From an uncultured Holophagales bacterium (lineage in GTDB: Bacteria; Acidobacteriota; Thermoanaerobaculia; UBA5066), in NCBI GenBank assembly GCA_937864895.1, contig CALMDF010000460.1:1-6679 (forward strand): a stretch of 6,679 nt of DNA, given 5' to 3'. Positions 1 to 6,453 of the stretch are shown here, piece by piece. Made by a program: the position numbers and the translations under genes. Within the stretch, counting starts at the first letter, position 1. Every line of letters begins with the position of its first letter. Below the pieces are notes generated by a model. It made no database searches, was not told the DNA's origin, and saw only the letters and a list, made by a program, of their open reading frames with translations.

Positions 1-927
1 GTCTCCGGCGAGACGCGAGAGCCGGTCCACCTCCTCGAGCATCGTGCCGACGACCTCTCTGAGGTCCTCCTCGCTCCGCGCGCTGCGGAGCCCCACCTCG
101 CCGACGCTCCGGAGCGCGGTCAGCGGCGTCCGCAGCTCGTGGGCGGCGTCGGCGGTGAAACGGCGAAGCTGCTCGAACGACCTCTCGAGCCGCGAGAGGG
201 TGTCGTTGAAGGCGTCGCGCAGCTGCTCGAGCTCGGCGCTCGCCGGCTCGATATCCATCCTTCCGTGCAGCTGCTCCGCGGTGATCTGCCGGGCACGATC
301 GGCCATCCGCGCGAGCGGCGCCAGCGCCTTGCGCGAGAAGGCCCATCCGGCCAATCCACCGACGGCGAGAACGGCGGCGGAGAGGAAGGAGAGCTCGAAC
401 CAGACGCTCCGCACGAGGGCTCGCGTGGGCGCCTCGGAGACGCCGGCACGAACGAGGAAGCGGCTCTCGCTCGCCCTGACGAGTTCGGTCATCATGCGGA
501 CCGGCCCGACGGGCAGCTCGACGGTGCGTGCTCCGCCCTCCTCCGCGTCGACGAGGCTCGGCGCGGGTCCGAGCCCGTCCGAGCAGAACGTCCCTGCCGT
601 AAGAAGGAGCTCACCCGCGAGGCTCCACACCTCGACCCGGTGGCCTCCCCCCTCCTCCTCCTCCACGTGCTTCCCGAGGAATCCGCCGGCCCAGGCTGGC
701 CGCTCGCCCTCGAGAACGAGCGCGCGCGCCGCGAGCTCGATGTCCTCGTGCGCGCGGTGGTCGAGCGCCGCCCCGGCGTGCCGGCCGAAGGAGAGCCCTG
801 CCACGACCGAGTAGGCGCAGAGGCAGACCGCGATGAGAAGGCCATACCCGACGGTGATCTGCGTCCGGAGGCTTGCCGACCCCCTGTACAGACGGACGGC
901 GCCGGAGAAAGGGCCCCGGGCGGTCAC
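1..927 (-). CDS. Membrane sensor histidine kinase, C-terminal part missing (runs off window at position 1)
   Basis: Sensor kinase of a two-component system in the inner membrane; it should phosphorylate the response regulator encoded just upstream. Reading the minus strand from GTG at 927 gives 309 open codons to the window edge. Visible parts in order: a short cytoplasmic N-terminus; TM1 at about residues 24-46; a periplasmic sensor region of about 128 residues with no heme motif and no domain I recognise; TM2 at about 175-197; a HAMP linker with the usual proline (ALAPL, about 201-205); and a HisKA domain with the H box FTADAAHELRTPLT, where His263 is the phospho-acceptor. The ATP-binding domain lies outside the window. 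The GTG overlaps the TGA of the regulator (GTGA), with a GAAGG Shine-Dalgarno 6 bases before it, so the two are translationally coupled. The HAMP/H-box style resembles CusS-like metal-sensor kinases, but the signal is unknown. Start and family are well supported. Confidence 0.93.
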   Translation of the reverse strand, partial: MTARGPFSGAVRLYRGSASLRTQITVGYGLLIAVCLCAYSVVAGLSFGRHAGAALDHRAHEDIELAARALVLEGERPAWAGGFLGKHVEEEEGGGHRVEVWSLAGELLLTAGTFCSDGLGPAPSLVDAEEGGARTVELPVGPVRMMTELVRASESRFLVRAGVSEAPTRALVRSVWFELSFLSAAVLAVGGLAGWAFSRKALAPLARMADRARQITAEQLHGRMDIEPASAELEQLRDAFNDTLSRLERSFEQLRRFTADAAHELRTPLTALRSVGEVGLRSARSEEDLREVVGTMLEEVDRLSRLAGD

Positions 928-1652
928 CCGTCGCCTTCGCGGATGGTGTAGCCGACGCCGCGCACCGTGTGGATGAGCCGGACGGCGTGTCCCTGATCGA
1001 CCCGTTTCCGCAGCCGGGCCACGTGGACCTCGATCACGTTGTCGAGCGGCGTGGAGCGATCGGTCTCCTTCCAGACGTCTCGCGCGAGCATCTCGCGCGA
1101 GACGAGCGACCCCTTGTGCCTAACGAGGTAGGCGAGGAGCTCGAACTCCCGGACGGTCAGCTCCACGACGCTGCCGGCTCGGGTCACGGTTCGCTCCGTC
1201 AGGTCGACCGCCAGGTCGGCCACGGCGAGACGCGTGAGCTGATCGCCACGCCCCCGGCGGACGAGGGCGCGGACACGGGCCAGCAGCTCCGGGAATGCGA
1301 AAGGTTTCGCCAGATAGTCGTCGGCGCCCGCGTCGAGCCCCTCGACGCGATCTTCGACCGAGTCCCGGGCCGTGAGCACCAGGACGGGGCAGAGGATCCC
1401 CTTCTGCCGGAGGGCTCGCAGGATCTCCAGGCCGTCCCTGCCCGGCAGCATCCGGTCGAGCACGACGAGGTCGAACGGGCGGGTCGAGGCCAGGAAGAAG
1501 CCTTCTTCGCCGGTTCCCGCGGTCGAAACGTCGCAGCACTCGGCGACGAGCCCGTCCCGGAGGGCCTTCGCGACGTTCTGTTCGTCCTCGACGACCAGAA
1601 CGGACGGACCCTGGACGATCTCTGAAGCTCCGGGAACGCCCGCCCTGCGCAC
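924..1652 (-). CDS. OmpR/PhoB-family response regulator (receiver plus winged helix)
   Basis: DNA-binding response regulator of 242 residues from GTG at 1652. The receiver domain (about 18-132) has the acidic pair Glu22/Asp23 in VLVVEDE, the phospho-acceptor Asp66 in LVVLDRMLPG, Thr94 in VLTARD and the conserved Lys116 in LAKPF. The C-terminal winged-helix domain (about 143-240) has the usual features: LTVREFELLAYLV, DNVIEVHVARLRKRVD and the wing IHTVRGVGYTIRE. It groups by eye with CusR/QseB-like regulators. The frame stays open to an ATG at 1742, but that version would be read through the terminator hairpin at 1685-1725 and adds 30 residues unlike any receiver, so I reject it. The GTG has only a poorly spaced GGAG in front, but a TAGAAT lies 5 bases upstream, suggesting a leaderless message. 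A non-canonical ATC at 1619 (GGAG 8 bases upstream) would give a receiver start of more typical length. The gene is followed by its kinase with a 4-base overlap. It may act on the cytochrome operon upstream. Confidence 0.94.
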   Translation of the reverse strand: MRRAGVPGASEIVQGPSVLVVEDEQNVAKALRDGLVAECCDVSTAGTGEEGFFLASTRPFDLVVLDRMLPGRDGLEILRALRQKGILCPVLVLTARDSVEDRVEGLDAGADDYLAKPFAFPELLARVRALVRRGRGDQLTRLAVADLAVDLTERTVTRAGSVVELTVREFELLAYLVRHKGSLVSREMLARDVWKETDRSTPLDNVIEVHVARLRKRVDQGHAVRLIHTVRGVGYTIREGDG

Positions 1653-1657
1653 GCTCC

Positions 1658-1663
1658 ATTCTA
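1658..1663 (-). promoter_or_regulatory. Possible -10 element of the response regulator promoter
   Basis: On the minus strand the hexamer TAGAAT matches the sigma-70 consensus TATAAT at five of six bases. It ends five bases before the G of the GTG proposed as the regulator start, so transcription starting at a normal distance would begin at or next to the start codon. I see no good -35 hexamer at 16-18 bases upstream (the site reads CCACCT), which weakens the call unless an activator helps. Confidence 0.35.
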
Positions 1664-1684
1664 GAGCGTCATCCGAGAGAAGGT

Positions 1685-1725
1685 GGCGGGCACCGGAGTC
1701 GTCGCGGTCGGCTCCGGTGCCCGCC
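1685..1725 (-). terminator. Strong hairpin terminator after the cytochrome operon
   Basis: A perfect 14-base inverted repeat (GGCGGGCACCGGAG at 1685-1698 and its complement at 1712-1725) is separated by a 13-base loop. It begins 32 bases after the TGA of the multiheme cytochrome. Read on the minus strand, the stem is followed by ACCTTCTCTC, pyrimidine-rich but not a true U run, so it may terminate inefficiently or mainly protect the 3' end of the mRNA. On the plus strand the stem is followed by a purine tract, so the minus direction is favoured. It separates the conduit operon from the regulator/kinase pair. Confidence 0.72.
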
Positions 1726-1757
1726 GAGGAGGAGAGGGGCATCGCCCCGGGATCCGA

Positions 1758-3596
1758 TCAGTCGGGCTGGTGCGTCGTCACGACGGAGGAGTCCGGCGGG
1801 AGCGACTTCTGCATGGCCCGGCTCGTCGCCGAGGCGGGCTTGGTGGTGTTCCACCAGATGCCGCCCGGCCCGAAGTACTTCTGGAGGGAGGTGGCGAGGT
1901 TGACGTCGAACGTCGTGTTCCAGACGCCGAGGTCCGAGTCGAGGCCGAGGCCGAAGGAGTTCACCTTGGTCGCGTGGCAGGAGACCGAGCAGGAGTTCGG
2001 CATGCCGCCCTTGTCCTGGTACTTCAGCGTCTTCTCGGGCGAGATCGTCTCGAAGACGTGGCCGGCGATGTCGTAGGTCTCCGCGGTCACGGCCGTCTTG
2101 GCCATGTGGCACTCGGTGCAGCGCCCGAGCCCCATGCCGCGCTCCGGGCCGTAGGGGTGGAAGGAGTGGGCGGCGGTCACGGCGCCGATCTTGACGACGT
2201 TCTTGTCGTACTCCGCGACGTCTTCCTTCTTGATCGTCTCGAAGGGTCCGTGGGTCGCGTGGCAGGCGAGGCAGAGAGTGTTGTTCTCGACCTTCGTCGC
2301 GATCGTGACGTTGCCTTCCTTGTACGTGTCGATGACCTGGTACTTGTTCTTCGTCCGCATGTGCGGGTCGTGGCACTCCGTGCAGCGGACCGGGTGGAAC
2401 TGGTAGGTCGGCTTGCTGGAGTTGTCGAAGTCACGCGACTGCTGGTGGTGCTGCTTCGGCGTGATCCCGTCCGGCCAGACGCCGGCCGCGTCGGTGTAGA
2501 AGTCCTTGAGGGGGGCCGCGGTGCCGGGGTACCAGGACGTCTTCGTGTCGTCCTTGTAGGGCCACTCGTGGGTCTTGTTCGGGACGGAGAAGACCCGGAC
2601 GTGGCACTGCGCGCAGACCTCGTTCGCCTTCGCCGTCGTCGCCTTGGCGGGGTTGAAAATCTGGGCCTTGTCGCCGCCGTAGAGGATGTGGTTCGAGCCG
2701 GGGCCGTGGCAGGCTTCGCAGTGGACGTTGACGATGTCGAAGTTGCCGTCACCGTCGAAGTCGAAGTAGCTCGGGTCGTCCTGCTTGTAGAGCACGGCGA
2801 CGTACGGGTGGTAGACGTACTCGCCGGCGGCCGTCTTCTCCATGCTCCGGATGCCGGTCGTGTGGCAGCCGACGCACTTCTTCGACTGCGTGCTGCCGTT
2901 CTTGGCGGCGAGATCGGCGGCGGCGACGGTCTTCGCGAAGAGCGGGGCCTTCGTCGTCGCGTCGTACCAGTTGTTCGGGTTGTAGAGGACGTAGCGTCCC
3001 TTGACGTCGTTGTACTGGATGGGAGAAGTGTAGACGTCCTTCGAGAACGTGCCGTCACCGAGCGGGACCCGGAGGACGAACCGCTGCTTGCCCCACTCGA
3101 CACCGCCGTGCGTGTAGAGGACCGGCATCTTCAGCTCGCCGATCGTCACGTAGTAGGTGTTCGCCTCGAGGGAGAGCTTCGGAGCGTTCGGCTTGTAGGG
3201 GTCGAAGACCGAGGAGATGGTGTTGAAGTCGAGCCCCTGCTTGAAGTCGTCGACGCCGTTCTTGTCGTAGTCGTTCGTGACGCCCATCCCGAGCTTGAGG
3301 GCGTTCGCCGCGAGCGGGCGCCGGTAGGCCTTGGCGTGCGCCGTGTCTCGCCAGGTGGAGTGGCCCTGGTGGCAGGCGATGCAGTACTCGGAGCCGACGT
3401 AGACGCCGGCCTGGACCTCGGCGGCCGTGTAGTAGCTGTCGAGGACCTTCGCCAGCGTCCCGTTCTGGATCGTGCGTGCCGCGGTCACCGCGACCGGCTG
3501 TTCGTGGGCCGGCTCGGTCTCGACGCGCTGCGCGGTCGCCGGGAGCGCGAGCACGGCGAATGCGAGGGCGGCCGTTCCCTTTCCACTGACTTTCAT
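1758..3596 (-). CDS. Multiheme c-type cytochrome: seven CXXCH and one CX3CH site, exported
   Basis: Predicted electron carrier or terminal reductase of 612 residues. A signal peptide (MKVSGK, then a hydrophobic stretch, cleavage probably after ALPATA at about 22) exports it; there is no lipobox cysteine. CXXCH heme sites lie at Cys72, 241, 293, 328, 405, 442 and 493. An eighth site at 536-541 reads CSVSCH, with three residues between the cysteines. A stretch of about 165 residues without heme sites separates the first two. It carries a calcium-loop-like motif (DYDKNGVDD, 109-117); a second (DFDGDGNFD, 279-287) lies just before the third site. The segments GSEYCIACH, EVCAQCHVR, CTECHDPHM and CLACHATHG resemble cytochrome c554-like and other large multiheme families; I cannot assign a named enzyme. 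The last 70 residues lack hemes. The ATG has an excellent AGGAGGA four bases upstream. It is the third gene of the conduit operon, 40 bases after the decaheme gene. Cytochrome identity is very secure; role and location are inferred. Confidence 0.95.
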   Translation of the reverse strand: MKVSGKGTAALAFAVLALPATAQRVETEPAHEQPVAVTAARTIQNGTLAKVLDSYYTAAEVQAGVYVGSEYCIACHQGHSTWRDTAHAKAYRRPLAANALKLGMGVTNDYDKNGVDDFKQGLDFNTISSVFDPYKPNAPKLSLEANTYYVTIGELKMPVLYTHGGVEWGKQRFVLRVPLGDGTFSKDVYTSPIQYNDVKGRYVLYNPNNWYDATTKAPLFAKTVAAADLAAKNGSTQSKKCVGCHTTGIRSMEKTAAGEYVYHPYVAVLYKQDDPSYFDFDGDGNFDIVNVHCEACHGPGSNHILYGGDKAQIFNPAKATTAKANEVCAQCHVRVFSVPNKTHEWPYKDDTKTSWYPGTAAPLKDFYTDAAGVWPDGITPKQHHQQSRDFDNSSKPTYQFHPVRCTECHDPHMRTKNKYQVIDTYKEGNVTIATKVENNTLCLACHATHGPFETIKKEDVAEYDKNVVKIGAVTAAHSFHPYGPERGMGLGRCTECHMAKTAVTAETYDIAGHVFETISPEKTLKYQDKGGMPNSCSVSCHATKVNSFGLGLDSDLGVWNTTFDVNLATSLQKYFGPGGIWWNTTKPASATSRAMQKSLPPDSSVVTTHQPD

Positions 3597-3620
3597 GCGT
3601 TCCTCCTGAATCCCTTTCCT

Positions 3621-3636
3621 CCGGAGCGGGCTCCGG
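3621..3636 (-). other. Small perfect hairpin between the two cytochrome genes
   Basis: CCGGAG and CTCCGG form a perfect 6-base-pair stem around a 4-base loop, starting immediately after the stop codon of the decaheme cytochrome and ending 13 bases before the AGGAGGA of the next gene. There is no U run, so a full terminator is unlikely. An mRNA processing or stability element that sets different levels of the two cytochromes is the more natural reading. Confidence 0.5.
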
Positions 3637-4455
3637 TCATTCCTCGAAGAGCTTCGGTTCGTGGTTCGAGCCGTGAACGGCCCTGTGACAGCTGATGCAG
3701 TTCCTGTAGCGACCCTTCGTCTGGTCGTGGGTCGACGGGAGATTCGAGTGGCACTCGAGGCACAGCGGCTGGATGGCGCGGCGGGTCAGGAGCCTCGGGT
3801 TCGTGGAGCCGTGGGGCTGGTGGCACGCGACGCAGCCGTTGACCTCGCGCGGGGCGTGCGGGAAGACCCAGGGGCCGGCCTTCTCGGCGTGGCAGTCGAG
3901 GCAGGGGCCGCCGTTCCCGAGGAGAGTGAGGCGGCCGACGCGGGTCTTGCCGTGGACCGAGTGGCAGTTGGTGCAGTCGAACGGGCGGGAGCCGTCGCGG
4001 TGCGCGTACGGGAGCTTCGCGGCGCTCTTCTGGGACTCGTGGCAGGAGCCGCAGAGGTCGTGCGGCCGCGCGCCGAGGAGGGGATCGGCCTTCGGCGCGT
4101 CGTGGCCCGAGGCGTGGCAGGAGAGGCAGCCGACCTGCCCGCGCGCGTGGGCGGGCGTGGTCAGGGGAGTCGTCCCCGAGGCGGCGTGGCACGAGAGGCA
4201 GGCCCCGGGGGCGGGTATGCGCGAGATGTTCTCCTTCTTCGGGTCGTCGACGTGGGCCTTGCCGTCTCCGTGGCAGGCGACGCACGAGGAGGAGAAGACC
4301 GCCGGGCTCCGCCGGGTCATCGCGGCGCCGTGGGGCCCCCGGGCGAAAGCGGAGGCGACGTCTTCGTGGCAGGCGCCGCAGGTGGCCGCATCGACGGTCT
4401 CGCCGAAGGCGGCGGGCGACAGGAGGAGCCCGAGGAGGAGGAGGGTGGTCTTCAC
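3637..4455 (-). CDS. DmsE/MtrA-type periplasmic decaheme cytochrome c
   Basis: Periplasmic electron carrier of 272 residues expected to sit inside the outer-membrane barrel encoded just upstream, passing electrons across the membrane. A signal peptide (MKTTLLLLGLLLSPAAFG, cleavage at about 18-20) leads into exactly ten CXXCH sites at Cys26, 58, 86, 110, 135, 161, 185, 208, 232 and 253, spaced along the whole protein as in MtrA, PioA and DmsE. Many extra histidines (for example GPHG at 41-43, SVHG at 167-169, QPHG at 214-216, VHG at 260-262) could be the distal ligands of bis-His hemes. It is somewhat shorter than Shewanella MtrA (about 330 residues). The start is GTG at 4455, overlapping the barrel's TGA (GTGA), with GGGAG eight bases before it, so the two are translationally coupled. 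An acceptor cannot be deduced. The family call is firm; whether it is closer to MtrA or DmsE is not decidable by eye. Confidence 0.95.
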   Translation of the reverse strand: MKTTLLLLGLLLSPAAFGETVDAATCGACHEDVASAFARGPHGAAMTRRSPAVFSSSCVACHGDGKAHVDDPKKENISRIPAPGACLSCHAASGTTPLTTPAHARGQVGCLSCHASGHDAPKADPLLGARPHDLCGSCHESQKSAAKLPYAHRDGSRPFDCTNCHSVHGKTRVGRLTLLGNGGPCLDCHAEKAGPWVFPHAPREVNGCVACHQPHGSTNPRLLTRRAIQPLCLECHSNLPSTHDQTKGRYRNCISCHRAVHGSNHEPKLFEE

Positions 4456-6326
4456 TTGGAGAGCTCCCAGCGCAGGACCAGGCCGTAGCGCGTCGCGCGG
4501 TAGTCGTCTCGGCCGGCCCGCTCCTCGTCGTATTCCCAGTACTGGATGAATCCCGATGCCTCGAGGGATGCGGGCAGCTTGACGGAGAGTCGGCCCTGCG
4601 CCGTCCAGGCCAGGACGGGCCAGGTATCGCCTCGGTCCTCGATGCGCGTGGCGTCAGCGCTCAGAGTGACCGGGCCGAAACCCGTCCGGGCCGTCGCGGT
4701 GAGCGTGAGGAGCGAGAGGTCGTAGATCGACGTGCCCTGAGTCGCGACGCCTCCGGCCCCGGGGAAGACGATCCCGGTCTCGCTCGTCAGGTCGACGGCC
4801 TCCACGTCGAAGGAGAAGCCGTGAGGACCCTTCGCCGCGTCCCAGGCCAGGGAGGCGCCGCCCGAGGCGTTCCTGCGGTCGAGGCCGGCAACGGCGGACG
4901 GGTTGTCTGCCTTCTCGTAGCGTCCGTGGACGGCGGCCGAAAATCCCGCGCCCAGCTCGCCCCGGAGGCGGCCGCGGAGACGATCGACGGTCTCGGGATC
5001 GGTGCGGAAGGCGAAGTCGGTGAAGGACCCGTGCTCGTAGTCGACGTTGAGCCGGAGCCGGGCGGGGAGGACGACGTTGAACCCCGCGGCGAGGCCCTCG
5101 GTGTCCCGGGTGACGTCGGTGAGCGGCGCCGAACTGCTCGCCTTCCACGAGACGTCGCGCGTCGCGAGGAAGCCTCCCGCCCAGACACCGAAGCGCGGCT
5201 TCTCGAGGGCGAGCTCGGCACGGCCCATGAGGTCGCGCGTGTCGAAGAGGCCGGTCTCGTTCACCGTCCCCGGGATCTCGAGCCCCCCGCCAGCCGGGTT
5301 CGAGATGCGAAGCAGGCGCCGGCCGAGGAGCGTGGAGTCCGTCGTCCGGTCCCGGGCATCTCCAGTGAGCCGGAGGACGAACCCGCCGCCAAGCCCGATG
5401 CCGAGGCGCAGGTTCCCGGCGAGAGTGTCGAGGCTTGCCGAGCCGATCGTCTGGTCGACGTGCTCGACCTTGCCGATCGAGCCGCCACCGAGGCCCCAGG
5501 CGACCGAACGGTCGCCGGTGGCATCGAGGTCCGAGCCGCTCCACAGCATGCCCGCAACGGCCTCGAAGCGGTCGGTTCTGTACGAAGCCGCGGCGCGGGC
5601 ACCGGGGATCTCCTGCTCGTCCTTCCGAGTCGAGGCCGCGCTCGCGAAGACGTCAACGTCGTTTCCGGGTCCGTCGGGGAACCAGCGGTTCTCCCTTCGG
5701 AAGAACCCGTAGGAAGGCTCGACGGAAAAGTGGAATGGGCCGTCCGCGGTGGTCTCGAACCGAAGCGCCGCTTCGGTGAAGGCCTCGTCGAGCTCGACGC
5801 GGAGGGGGTAGAGCTCGTTGAGGCCGAAATAGGGCTGATGGATGGTGCCGCTCCGGTCATGGCGTCGGAGGTTCAGGGAGAACTTCCCCCAGGAGCTGCC
5901 GTCCCAGGTCACGGACCCGCGCCAGCGCTCGATGCGCCAGAGGTCCGAACGAGAGCCGGCGTCGGCCTCCGCGAGGCCGAGGAACGACCAGCGTTTGTCG
6001 AAGTCGAGCTCGAATTTCCAGCAGTCGTTCGGCAGCCAGGCGAAGTGCGCGGCTTCAGCCGGCTCGGCGCCTCCGAAGCCCCACGCCGAGATCTCGAGCT
6101 TCTCTCTCCCGTCGGCGCCACGGGCCGAGACGGCGAGCTCCTCCAGGAAGAAGCCCTCTCCGAGGAAATACTGGCTCTTGAAGGCGTCCGCCGAGCCCGA
6201 GGTCGAGAGCCCGGCGACACCCGCCGCGACCGACGCGGCGACGGACTGGGCCTCGAGAGTCCGATGGGCGGCGAGGACCGCTCCCAGGCAAGTGGCGAGA
6301 GCGAGTGAGCGAGCGAGACGGGTCAC
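4452..6326 (-). CDS. MtrB/PioB-like outer-membrane beta-barrel of a porin-cytochrome conduit
   Basis: Predicted outer-membrane barrel of 624 residues that would sheath the decaheme cytochrome. A signal peptide (MTRLARSLALATCLGAVLAAHRTLEAQ, cleavage near residue 26) is followed by repeated alternating polar/aromatic strands joined by Asp/Gly-rich turns, typical of large barrels, for example WKFELDFDKRWSF, FHFSVEPSYGFF, RLNVDYEHGSF and RYGLVLRWEL at the end. Shewanella MtrB is about 700 residues, so the size is close. Two points differ from that protein: only one cysteine (Cys102) remains after the signal peptide, so the N-terminal CXXC of MtrB is missing; and the C-terminus is ...RWELSK, not a terminal aromatic residue. 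The start is GTG at 6326 with AGGGG about eight bases upstream. It is the first gene of the operon and overlaps the decaheme gene by four bases. The assignment rests on barrel character plus this neighbour; another outer-membrane porin family is the alternative. Confidence 0.83.
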   Translation of the reverse strand: MTRLARSLALATCLGAVLAAHRTLEAQSVAASVAAGVAGLSTSGSADAFKSQYFLGEGFFLEELAVSARGADGREKLEISAWGFGGAEPAEAAHFAWLPNDCWKFELDFDKRWSFLGLAEADAGSRSDLWRIERWRGSVTWDGSSWGKFSLNLRRHDRSGTIHQPYFGLNELYPLRVELDEAFTEAALRFETTADGPFHFSVEPSYGFFRRENRWFPDGPGNDVDVFASAASTRKDEQEIPGARAAASYRTDRFEAVAGMLWSGSDLDATGDRSVAWGLGGGSIGKVEHVDQTIGSASLDTLAGNLRLGIGLGGGFVLRLTGDARDRTTDSTLLGRRLLRISNPAGGGLEIPGTVNETGLFDTRDLMGRAELALEKPRFGVWAGGFLATRDVSWKASSSAPLTDVTRDTEGLAAGFNVVLPARLRLNVDYEHGSFTDFAFRTDPETVDRLRGRLRGELGAGFSAAVHGRYEKADNPSAVAGLDRRNASGGASLAWDAAKGPHGFSFDVEAVDLTSETGIVFPGAGGVATQGTSIYDLSLLTLTATARTGFGPVTLSADATRIEDRGDTWPVLAWTAQGRLSVKLPASLEASGFIQYWEYDEERAGRDDYRATRYGLVLRWELSK

Positions 6327-6453
6327 TCCGCAGGCCCCTTTCTCCGGCGGACCTCATTCATTCCGGGCGAGTCGAGGTCCGAGTCCGATACGAGAGAAGG
6401 TACCGCCGGGCGACTTCCCGGATCCTGAAGACTCCCTGAAGACTGGTTCAGGA
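6327..6453 (-). promoter_or_regulatory. Presumed promoter and 5' leader of the conduit operon
   Basis: This is the non-coding stretch before the barrel gene. It holds the tandem repeat described separately, then a small inverted repeat (CCGGG at 6406-6410, CCCGG at 6417-6421), and the AGGGG ribosome binding site. Possible -10 hexamers on the minus strand are TACCTT (6402-6397) and TATCGG (6390-6385); neither has a convincing -35, as would be expected of an activator-dependent promoter. Codon use is clearly less GC-biased here than in the genes. Exact promoter elements are not resolved. Confidence 0.5.
6424..6452. repeat. Tandem 11-base direct repeat plus inverted arm, candidate response-regulator operator
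   Basis: CCTGAAGACTC (6424-6434) is followed directly by CCTGAAGACTG (6435-6445), ten of eleven bases identical, then TTCAGG (6447-6452), which is the complement of the second CCTGAA. Head-to-tail half-sites with an 11-base period, one helical turn, are the usual target layout of OmpR/PhoB-family regulators, and one is encoded in this window. The repeat lies about 100 bases upstream of the barrel start, a normal place for an activator site. The binding protein is inferred. Confidence 0.55.

Noticed and set aside
1617..1634. A CTGAAG-CTCC match resembling the operator half-site at the start of the regulator gene
   Set aside because: It is a single imperfect copy inside coding sequence with no 11-base partner; chance is a sufficient explanation.
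1653..1742. A longer N-terminus for the response regulator from ATG at 1742
   Set aside because: It would be read through the terminator hairpin and adds 30 residues before the receiver domain that no family member needs; no good ribosome binding site supports it.
1683..3695. A 670-codon plus-strand open frame opposite the octaheme cytochrome
   Set aside because: It is rich in Val, Arg, Gly and Leu with no recognisable domain, and is the antisense shadow of a GC-biased gene whose eight heme sites and signal peptide are unmistakable.
4821..6308. A 495-codon plus-strand open frame opposite the barrel gene
   Set aside because: Its composition is Glu/Arg/Gly/Val-rich and antisense in character; the minus strand gives a signal peptide and barrel strands and is coupled to the decaheme gene.
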